Of a DNA stretch of 64,000 bases, positions 55,455-64,000 are shown piece after piece. This DNA comes from Dryococelus australis (Eukaryota; Arthropoda; Insecta; Phasmatodea; Phasmatidae): the NCBI GenBank assembly GCA_029891345.1, contig CM056994.1, forward strand, positions 136,840,457 through 136,904,456, given 5' to 3'. The notes under the pieces were generated by a model. That model was not told the DNA's origin, did no database searches, and saw only the letters and a program-made list of their open reading frames with translations. The position numbers and the translations under genes were made by a program. How positions within the stretch are numbered: the stretch's first letter is position 1; the number at the start of each line of letters is the position of its first letter.

Positions 55455-56462
55455 TAATTTTCATTGATTAACTCAGTTACAGTGCAAACACTTTGCTCGT
55501 GTGCACTTTAAAATCATATTTCTCTCCAAATGAAACCCTTTTGCCTCATTTGAAACCAAAAATTTCTACACATCTGAGTTACCAATTGCTACCAGGCCTA
55601 CTATTGGATTACCAAAATTCGGCAACATGAAAATTACTTGCAAACCTGTTTTAACAAACCACACTTCTGGGTGCCCAAATTCTAAAATGGGAAGTATAAA
55701 ACATTTAAAATTTGCAATATAGTAACTACCAACAGATATTCTAAAATATGAACTCTCAGAAAAGGGGGCACTCATACGAGCCCAGGAAGCCCTTTCTTAA
55801 AAAACAAATTCTGAATAGTTCCCAAAAACATTTCTAAAACAACCTGAATCATTACTAGATCGAGTGTATCAGGTTGACAAATATTTACTGTAAGAAGGTC
55901 AAACAAGGAACGAGTCGTGGTGAAGCAGAATCTTTATCATTCCAACTGTAACTAAGTTAATCAAACAGGGAAACAGAGAACACCTACTCCATAGCCAAAA
56001 TTGAATTTAGAATGCGGATCCAAATAACAAAATTTTGAAAAGCAAGCACTGCAACATTCCCAAAAGTTTACCGCTACACTCACATTACACAGTATTTTGG
56101 TCCAAATGCACATCACGACTCACCTTGAGAAAAACCAAGTTTTATACATCGTCCGTGCCTCAATCTAGCATCATTTAGAAATATATTCTCAAAGAAATCA
56201 ATCCTACACAAGCGTACCCCTTGGCAAGGAGACATGACTTAAAGCCAATGTAATGGAAGTAGAGAAGAGGGAGAAATAGGCTGCATGAGTTTATAGCATT
56301 TCATAAACACCTGAAAAAATTGTTTTGCTAGAGGGGAAGGGATAGGTAGGAGCGGAACCAGGTAGGAAGTGGTAAGGTGTACAGGACAGCCACCATGATC
56401 GTCAATTTCAGGGAGTGATGGCAAATTAGTTCTTTAATGACAACATAAATGCCGTGAGGTGG
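55455..56462. repeat. long dispersed repeat, copy B
   Basis: Direct repeat of 43037-43908, with about 115 extra bases near its left end. Together they bracket the E4/E5 complex, 12.5 kb apart. Confidence 0.75.
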
Positions 56463-56605
56463 CTTGTACCAACAGATTTTTCAGAACTTCATGAATGTGA
56501 ATTAAAATTTAAATATGAAAGTAGGTATTAATCTTTTAAATGTACTGAATAATAGATTTCAATTTCCAATTTTATACTTTTAATTAGTAATTAATAAATT
56601 ATTTT

Positions 56606-57120
56606 TTAAATTATTAGTATGATATATTCTCTTTTTTTTTTTTGTAATACGATTTTTTTTTTATTATCTTGTGGACTTAATGCAATTTCATTTACTTCAA
56701 CTGTATATACATATTTGATGGTTCTCATTTTTTGTATTGAATGAATTGTTCTATATTCAATTTTATTATCAAATAAATAATATTTATAATCATAGAATAT
56801 TATTCTCTTATTAATCACACATTTTTCCATACCATTTGATCTCTTTCCTTTGTTTATTATCAACTTTAAATGCATACATCTGTAACCTTAATCCAACAAA
56901 TTCTTTTATTATTTTTCCATTGCATTTGTCTTTAATTTCGCCTATACATAGTTTTTTATTTATCTTTGGAATACTGTATATAATTATCTTTTGGAGACTT
57001 GATTGTATCAAAAACATCTTAATAGAAATATTTAGTTATATTACCTTCATAAGTTCATATCAGTTTCTTGATAACACAAATCTATATTATCATTATATTC
57101 AATGGCGATGCGTGCTATAA
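56606..57120 (-). pseudogene. protein-primed DNA polymerase B, C-terminal fragment (copy 1)
   Basis: Minus-strand reading from 57120: NIDLCYQETDM, where the family motif C has Asp-Thr-Asp-Ser. The first aspartate is Glu (codon 57065-57067) and the Ser is Met. Next, KINKKLCIGEIKDKCNGKI and EFVGLRLQMYAFKVD (57017-56811), then KCVINKRIIFYDYKYYLFDN and EVNEIALSPQDNKK (56875-56606). The same blocks occur in order in 61945-61370, so this is a second copy of the same enzyme family (thumb region). Frames shift at about 56850. Everything N-terminal of motif C is missing. Confidence 0.75.
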
Positions 57121-58413
57121 TTTCATGGGCAAGCTACTGTGTGAAGGGGACAGTAGTGGCATTGATCTCCCCGATATAAAAGGGGAGGGCGGTCCAGGAG
57201 TCCTCCCCTGAAAAAATTTGTATTTCAAGATCCAAAACTGTGCCATTTAAACATTTTTTCGTACCTAAATATAAAATACACCGCTTGTAAAAATATTAAT
57301 ATTTTTAACATAAAATTTGCTACAGTGAAAAATATTAAAAAGATTCTTTCATCAAACCCGGAACCTTGTCCACTCAAAATCAATATTATTTTAATACCCG
57401 TCGACAGTGAGGTATTTACTTATGGAGCAATTTGGTTTGTACAGAAGCAGACTTGCCAACTTTTACGATTTTTCCGTAACATATACGGAAAAAAACATGC
57501 ATATCGATACATTTGTTAGATGTGTGAAATGTTATATTATTGACACATGATTGGCTTGGTCCGCCATTTTTTCAATTGTCACAAAGCAGTTTTCGGTAAA
57601 TAGTTTTCGTTCTGCAGTGAGATTACTAGTTTCGGAAAGCTAGTGGAATATCGTATTTATTTAATGATTTAGCTAATTAATTTGTACCGATGGCAGTGAA
57701 ACGTATAGTAAGAATGGTAACAGACAGTGTATTCAGGAGTTACAAATAGGAGTTACAAACAGTAAAGGCCGGGCTACAATTGACGTATATGTAACACATT
57801 CACAATTATAGCGATAAGTACATACAAAACACAACACAAGCACAGTGGCCTAGTTACAATTGATATAACAATAATAATATTAGTTCAGGGCTGCCACCAG
57901 CCCTGAAGCTGAAATCCTGGTTCCTCTGCATATAAAAATCCTGTAAAATCCTTAAATAATAGGGTCAAATCCTGTAAAATCAATGGAACCAAAAAAATTG
58001 CAAATTACAGGAGAAAAAAAAGTGGATATGAAAGACATTTACATATTTATTTTAGTTGTTTTGTTTGGTTGGAATGTACAAACCATATTAATTCTTTTCT
58101 CTACTCACACTTATACTTTTATTTATACAATGACTGTATCTGCAATTATTTTTGTTTCCTCACCATTGTAACCATGCCAAATGCAAAACACATGCATAAA
58201 AATGGAAATTCGCGGCAAAGTTTGTTTTCAATAATGAATTTGGACTTTGCATGTGATCATACAGCCAGGAACAGAAATATGTAGATAACTGTATACCCGC
58301 ATCAGTGAATATTTTGCTTAATTATTCACCTCCATTATAAGAATCTTTCAAACAAATGCATCAGTGTAACTGACACACATCGCTGTAGGCCTAGTGTTGC
58401 CACTTTGAGCAAA

Positions 58414-58449
<36 letters not shown>

Positions 58450-59595
58450 ATTTTTTTTTCTAAACAGTTAAAAATCCTTAAAAACTGTTAAAATCCTTTA
58501 AAATGCAGGCCTGTATTAGTTTGTTACTGTTGCTACATTTGTAAGGGAGAAATTAAGTTTTGTATAGTTACTAGTGGTTTTTCGTCAAAAATAAATCTTT
58601 TCCAAGTGCTCTGGGACGTTTTTAAAATTAAATATTATTTTCATTTCAGTTTTTACCATTAAAGTTACGAAAAACGTTAAAAAACTTCAGTGGTTGCGGT
58701 TATCCATAAATAAACAAAATAAAATAGCACGAGGAATGAAGTCAAAATACACACTTTCTTGATTCATAAATAAGTTTTTTTATTTAATAACGTAATATTA
58801 GTGCCGGCGCTTCTGATTGACTGAATATTGAGACACAGCAATAGTAATAAGGAATGTTAAAACAGGTTGAACTTTCCTTGTTACTATAACTGTGCTTAGG
58901 TAAATGCATATCGCTATGTGTGAATGTAGCTACTCTAACTGAAAACAAGCAGTTTTAACTCTTGTGTATATCGCTGTGTTGTGTTAGTGATGTGCTTATC
59001 GCAATTATAGCCCAACCTTAAGTCAGTGTGTATTGTAAATAACATATTTTGAAACGGTTATTAAAATGTTTGAAATGCACGTGGCATAGAAAACTATTAT
59101 TTCAGATCTGTTTTGCAGTGTAGAGTTAACATGTTAAGTGTATGGAAAACTAACTTTGCCAAAAATATTTACGTCTCAAGCGTGTTTAATATTTGGATTG
59201 GTACTAACTACATATTTATCACATTTTCTTTTGGTTAAAAGTTGACAGGTTAAATAATAATTTGAGGCTATGGCCGAATTGGCAGATTTGGTTAACAAAA
59301 TAATCACGTGACCCAATTTTATATAGAAAAATGGTGACGTATTTTGTATTCAGTGGATATTAGCAGAAATACAAAATAACAAAATCAGTGCCATGTTGGT
59401 ATTTGCTTTTAAAATATACGAATGCATTAATAATATGATTTTATAACAAATAATTGTACATATAACACATTTGGCATGTTTTAAAAAAGCAAATAAGTGT
59501 TGTGCAATGTTTATATATTGTGCAACTAAATCTTTTAAAAGTTGGTATTGCATAATTTATTATTTTCTTATTTATTAATGTATTCGTAGCATTAC
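57121..59595. other. no gene recognised
   Basis: AT-rich. Seen are a hairpin with 8-base arms AGGGGAGG/CCTCCCCT at about 57180-57209, repeated AATCCT(G/T)TAAAAT words between 57915 and 58500, and a poly-A tract followed by poly-T at about 58418-58460. Frames at 57983-58284 are short and AT-driven. Confidence 0.45.
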
Positions 59596-59840
59596 AATCA
59601 TCAGAAAACTAACAGCAAATTAAATGCACGAGCCATCAGAAAACCAACGGTAAATTGAATGCTCTAGTCACCATAAAACCAACAGCAAATTAAATGCACG
59701 AGCCATCAGAAAATCAAAGGTAAATTGAACGCTCTAGTCATCAGAAAATCAACGGTAAATTGAATGCTCTAGTCACCAGAATATCAACTGTAAATTAAAT
59801 GCACAGACCATCAGAAAACCAACAGCAAATTCGATATGCC
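59596..59840. repeat. 35-bp tandem repeat, seven units
   Basis: Units of exactly 35 bases begin at 59596, 59631, 59666, 59701, 59736, 59771 and 59806. The core is CAGAAAAYCAACRGYAAATT followed by (A/G)AATGC. Two subtypes alternate (AATGCACGAGC and AATGCTCTAGT). 35 is not a multiple of three, so it is not a coding repeat. There are no spacers, so it is not a CRISPR. It ends about 70 bases before the capsid-like frame. Confidence 0.9.
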
Positions 59841-59906
59841 AGACTTTGTCATTGTTGGTTGTCAGCAAAACAGAAAAGAAAATCCTGAGCAATCCACAAC
59901 GGTTCA

Positions 59907-60173
59907 GTGTTTGACTCTTGTTTCGTCAAAAATGTTTCTATTAAGAATGGACGGAATGAAGTGTTTCCCAAAGAGAATTGGAATTTAGACATTGATGATA
60001 AAATTTCCGATAAGATGTATATTGCTTACAATGATTTTAGAAATTCAAAGACTAAACTAGATACCCCTTATCTTAATAATGAACTGCGCTTCAACCCTGC
60101 ATCATTTATTGGGAGAAGACCATTGTATGTTATTGATTGTTCTTGCAGAAAAACAGCTATTGTAAAATATTGA
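59907..60173 (+). pseudogene. capsid-like fragment (Polinton/adintovirus-type family)
   Basis: Open for 88 codons. Order of motifs: FDSCFVKNVSIKNGRN, FPKENWNLDID, a YIAYNDFRNSK helix-like stretch, then PLYVIDCSCRKTAIVK. The order F-D-x-C, N-L-x-x-D and V-I-D-C-S fits a widespread arthropod family that I associate with the capsid proteins of Maverick/Polinton-like elements; that link is from memory. The frame is truncated: sequence preceding FDSC and after the DCS block is missing. It lies on the opposite strand from the polymerase. Other readings, such as an unrelated conserved repeat protein, cannot be excluded. Confidence 0.5.
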
Positions 60174-60377
60174 ACTAATCTGAATTTAATAAACCAATAT
60201 CGGTTTCAACTATTTGTAATGTGGTACTTTTTAAGCCAAAGAAACCTAATTTATTATGTTAAAAGTGAAAGAATCACCGAAGCCCAATAGTATGCAAACA
60301 TGTATGGTTATTAGTTTTTAATGGACGGTTATCCATTAAAAACATTTACTGTTATATAATAGCGCTATAAGAGTGTT

Positions 60378-60640
60378 TTAAATGGGCTCTGAAATAAAAA
60401 CCGTCTGAGGATGTGCATTCTTAAGTTGGGTCCCTCGAGGGACCCCTTGTAATTGTGGCAACGGGTTCTTATGCTTTTTCATTACATTCACTCGCAACAC
60501 TTTTTTCAGATTGGCATACCCAAGTATTCCCGCAACGTCTTTAGCCTTGAACCACGGATTACCTTCTTCATCCATGATTACATACACCTCTCTATGGTCG
60601 TAGACGAGTTTGTTGTTTACAATGTCGATACGTGGCGTTC
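60378..60640 (-). pseudogene. BRO-N domain fragment 1
   Basis: On the minus strand IVNNKLVYDHREVYVIMDEEG leads into NPWFKAKDVAGILGYANLKK and later QTVFISEPI, where a stop falls. W-F-x-A-K-D-V-A-x-x-L-G-Y is the signature of the BRO-N DNA-binding domain of baculovirus repeated ORF proteins, also found in other large DNA viruses, phages and transposons. The frame 60587-60378 is intact for 69 codons and the N-terminal part is in the same frame. No C-terminal partner domain follows. It lies downstream of the DNA polymerase on the same strand. Confidence 0.78.
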
Positions 60641-60882
60641 TTCACTTGTGAAATTTCGAGATGAGATGTCATCTCGAAACACTACTCGATCGGTCATTGC
60701 AAACTATCTGTCGCGAATGATTTTATGCGTACAATATCAGCGATGAGGCAACACATTGTCGTACTGAAGCAGTTACCTATTGATGTGATGGGTAGTTCCA
60801 TTTCGGGATACTCTTACCTAAGCGCATCGAGTTGTACACTCACCAGACACTTTTGACATCTGATGGCGTAGTATTGGTCACC

Positions 60883-61001
60883 ACCGATATCGCCAGTAGG
60901 CAGCAGCGCGTGCTTGTCGATGCTTACCGATATCGGCAATAGGCGACAGTTCATGATTGTCGATGCTTACCTATATCGTCAGTAGGCGACAGCGCATGAT
61001 T
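60883..61001. repeat. 43-bp tandem repeat, nearly three units
   Basis: Units start at 60883, 60926 and 60969; each opens ACC(G/T)ATATCG and contains AATAGGCGACAG or a variant and ATTGTCGATGCTT. The CGATATCG palindrome is in the first two. It lies between the two BRO-N fragments. Confidence 0.8.
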
Positions 61002-61144
61002 TACTGTCTTAGCCTCATCCTTTTTGGAAGCAAGATTCGTTGATGGAAATTGCGTGGAAATACAACGGGATCTGTCATACAGACCGCTTTGTATACATAA
61101 GTTTTGAAGGATGTCTCTATCGCCGCCGTCGACGTTTAGTATGA

Positions 61145-61330
61145 TTGCCTGGTTTATATTTGCGCAATATCTTTTGCTTTAAACCACGGACTGTTATCTT
61201 CGTCGATGGTGACAAGCACCTCTCTGTTATCGTAGACGAGTTTGCCGTTTACGATATTGATGAGCGATTGCATTTTATTATACATATGCTTTCCTTTAAG
61301 CTCACGCATGATTCGCGAATGATATAACCG
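61145..61330 (-). pseudogene. BRO-N domain fragment 2
   Basis: Minus strand: HSRIMRELKGKHMYNKMQSL, then INIVNGKLVYDNREVLVTID, then EDNSPWFKAKDIAQI and a stop. Same signature and same strand as fragment 1, but shorter: it ends inside the first helix of the domain. The two share the V-N-x-K-L-V-Y-D-x-R-E-V block, which points to tandem duplication or a repeated gene family, as is typical of BRO genes. Confidence 0.72.
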
Positions 61331-61369
61331 ATTAGGCGGCTCGCGCTGGGCAGCTGCTCTTTCATAGTA

Positions 61370-64000
61370 TCACTCTTTTGCAATTTTGTAGTGTCCCCAT
61401 GGTAGTGTATTAATGCCATCTTTAAGAATAAATCTTTTATCATCTTCGGGGCTTAATGCTTTTTTCCTCATCTCAATCGTATAGAGTTCATGTTTCTTAC
61501 TTCTAATAAGATTCATACTTTTGTACAACACTTTTTTACCAAACAAACACTTTTTGTAGTCACCAAAACTAATCTTATTTCTGACTACAGTGTTTTTCAC
61601 ACCCTTTGCTCTTTTCTTTACGCCACCCTCCACATTTATTGCATACATTTTTGATTTCAAACCAATAAATTCTTCCATTATTTTTCCATTACATTCATCT
61701 TTCATTTTGCCAATAATCTTTTTGTTAACTAACGGTATACCATATGGGTTATCTTTTCTACAGTCAGAAGTATCACAATGGTCGACCATTTCTTTCATGT
61801 CACTGTAGAAGTCTGCTGTTTTTATATAATAGATGTACGAATAAGTATCTTGGTAGCACAGTTCAATATTTTCCCCATACTTTGTCTTCATTATATTATA
61901 GTGAAAATCATACATTAAGACTTTCGATAGATCGAGTACACTCATCCCAACACAGTGTTAAAGCACAGTTTTGTTTTATTCATATGAACTACAACCAAAG
62001 AGCTAGTAAATATAGTCCTATCTTTAAAGTTTGGTTTAGCCACTAGTTTATCCATTTGCTTAGAACTTGTGCACAGCCGTATATCCACTCTGTTTCTAAT
62101 ATTCTCCATTGTTTTTCCAAGAACGGAATTGTTCATTAGCTTGTAGAAATCTTTTTCAAAGTCATTTGTAGACTTTGTTCGCATATTAGTGTTTAGATCA
62201 ATATAGGACTTGAGCCAATCTGATTGATCAAACTCCAGAACTCTATGGATCTTTTTCAACTTCATTCTAAGAGATAGATATTGCTTAAGATTTACATAGT
62301 GTAATACATATTTCTCTTTATCATACAGAGTAGTCAAGAGTTTGGGATTTTTTGAACCTTCTGGTATTTTATTCTCTGGTGCCAATGGCAGATCTTTGTG
62401 GAGATTGTGTAGTTCATGTGGGTATTCCAAATCAACTTCCAATATATACCCTTTGCTAGCATCATCTTCTTTTTTTGTTACATCTATATTTGTATTTACC
62501 CACTTAAACACACCATAGGGCAAATACTGACTCATAGCCCATCCATATAAGTTATTGGCATCCAGATATGTAAGATAAAAGATTTCCTTTGTGCTGTCAT
62601 AAGCATTCATGTATTTATTATTTGCTTTAGCATATCGCTTACAACATTGTGAAATTCCACCATGAACACCTTTTTCTATCATCAAAATCATGTACTAATC
62701 TGTTAATAATTCTAGTTCTATTTTAGTATGTTTGAGCATAGCATGCTAGAGAGTTTATCGATACTACTAGCCATAAATTAAAATGAGTCAATAAATCTAA
62801 GGTTTACACTTCCAGATACGTGCTTCGTAAAAGAAATATATTTTTCTTCGTTGTTGGGAATTAGATCAATCTTATTTTCATAGATGCCAAGATCTCTTAT
62901 GAATAAATGTGTGGCATAGCCAGATAGATTGTGTATAAACACTGGGACAAAACATGGATTTCTATACGATAAGTTACAATCTCTGTGTGCAGCTCCCCTA
63001 AATTTCCCCGTAAGATGATCATGATCTCACAGAAACACCATTTAAAGGCTTTTCACATATATGCCAATGGGTAGCTGTATCATAAACAATTTGTTCTTTC
63101 TGAGTTAGTGGAAGCATTGGTTTCACATTTGTGTATATATATCACCAATAGTCTTCGCTTCTTCCATTAGCATTTTAATGAACACAATAGATGCATTAGG
63201 CCCTTCATAAGTTACTGGTGGTTTATAGTATCCATGTTCGTATTTTACATAGTAACATAAACTAATAGGCTCGTGTTTTTGGTATGGTTTCGTGTAGGAT
63301 TCATCGGGGTTTGGTTTGGCAAGTTTCGATTTTAGTCAACAAACATTCAAAATCAGCATATATCACAAACGGAACTCTCAAAGAATGATTTTGGTTTTGA
63401 AATCTTAATATGTCATTTTTTACTTTACATGGTAGTTCAACTCTAACACCATCATGAGCTCGACAGTCTTGTTCGTGATCTTTTAGCTTATTTGCAGAGT
63501 AGAAATGTTGCAAACATCTATCACATATAAATATTTTGTGATCATTTTTTGTTACTTGTGATGCGACAAGTCTCGAAAGACTTTTTACGCAGCAGTAGTG
63601 GTTGTTCTTTTCGTCTTTGATATAGAGTAGGTTTATGTGCTTATCCGTCTTATTTTTTGTTATTTTTAATGGACAGATTATATATTTCTTACCGCCATCT
63701 TCTTCTTTGTATGCATATACATTAATAGAAATTCCACTTCTCTTCTCAAAGGTTGGTGTGCTATTCAATTTCATTGGAAATTCCAAACCCTTAAGTGCAT
63801 CATCAAACTCATGTTCGTAAGCTTTGTATATATTCACTCTTTGAGGGTTTCTTTGTACTTGATGTAATGCAGATAGAACAGACCACAAAAAAACATTTTT
63901 GATTGTCGTTCTTAACATTAATTACTGCCTGCTTATCTTTGATTTTTTCTGGGAGATCAACATAAGAACTGCCCTTGAATGGTACATATTTATTTATTTG
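61370..64000 (-). pseudogene. protein-primed DNA polymerase B (copy 2, runs off the window)
   Basis: Reading leftwards from the right edge: an N-terminal region (KYVPFKGSSYVDLP, then frame 63918-63301) with a C-x2-C-x12-H-x3-C finger (63463-63525) and exonuclease motif I, VIYADFECLL (Asp and Glu present). Then, after a frameshift at 63300, HEPISLCYYVKYEHGYY, CEKPLNGVS, a HDHLTGKFRGAAH stretch and exonuclease motif II FIHNLSGYATHLFI, with Ala where Asp is usual. Palm motif A is YLDANNLYGW and motif B LMNNSVLGKTMEN, both in the frame 62691-61942. Motif C is CYQDTYS in 61945-61370, its second Asp replaced by Tyr (codon 61841-61843). The stretch between motif II and motif A seems internally deleted. 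It belongs to the DNA_pol_B_2 family of Polinton/adintovirus-like elements. Confidence 0.85.

Noticed and set aside
58418-58446. Poly-A tract as the tail of a processed pseudogene or LINE
   Set aside because: No coding sequence, target duplication or LINE motif was found upstream.
59596-59840. CRISPR-like regular repeat
   Set aside because: Units are head-to-tail with no spacers, the setting is eukaryotic, and no cas gene is present.

Overview
The window looks like arthropod nuclear DNA, most likely from an insect with a large, repeat-rich genome. It is AT-rich and has no operons or ribosome-binding-site logic. It is packed with eukaryotic transposable elements: Ty3/gypsy LTR elements primed by tRNA-Lys, pogo/Tigger and hAT DNA transposons, MITEs and Maverick/Polinton- or adintovirus-like fragments. 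The families point to arthropods; a finer placement is not supported. I found no convincing host gene and no tRNA or rRNA gene. Almost every coding trace is broken by stops or frameshifts, so this is a transposon graveyard.

Layout. 292-11254: a nearly complete Ty3/gypsy element (E1, + strand, about 11 kb) with 4-bp target duplication, two 1.65-kb LTRs, primer site, gag, protease, RT-RNase H, integrase, a proline-rich repeat region and polypurine tract. 11255-14057: AT-rich flank. 14058-20425: a pogo/Tigger-like DNA transposon with terminal inverted repeats and TA target site. Its degenerate transposase (minus strand, 16521 to about 14380) has a 30-bp coding minisatellite and a duplicated zinc finger near its C-terminus. 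A 1.5-kb TIR element (16547-18049) lies just upstream of the transposase ATG. 20786-24500: a second, decayed gypsy element (E2, +) whose left LTR is fused directly to RT. 24542-24965: a MITE. 26691-30812: a gag-only LTR element (E3, minus) whose Gag, primer site and leader resemble E1. 31450-35000: a hAT element (+). 35450-35896: second copy of the MITE. 36000-39700: AT-rich, no recognised gene. 39790-40520: capsid-like fragments. 40600-41640: a second hAT pseudogene (minus). 43037-56462: two gypsy elements (E4 and E5, both minus), tangled together by inverted and direct long repeats. 56606-64000: DNA polymerase B pieces, a capsid-like fragment and two BRO-N fragments, probably remains of a Polinton/adintovirus-like element running off the right edge.

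How the parts relate. E1 and E3 share a Gag with two N-terminal PHD-like zinc fingers, a tRNA-Lys primer site and the 10-nt spacer before it. E3 lacks pol, so it may have been a non-autonomous partner of an E1-like element. The Polinton-like fragments recur at three places (39.8 kb, 56.6-57.1 kb, 59.9-64 kb), so several insertions or rearranged copies are present. All coordinates and motifs were read by eye from the sequence and family memory; no database search was possible.
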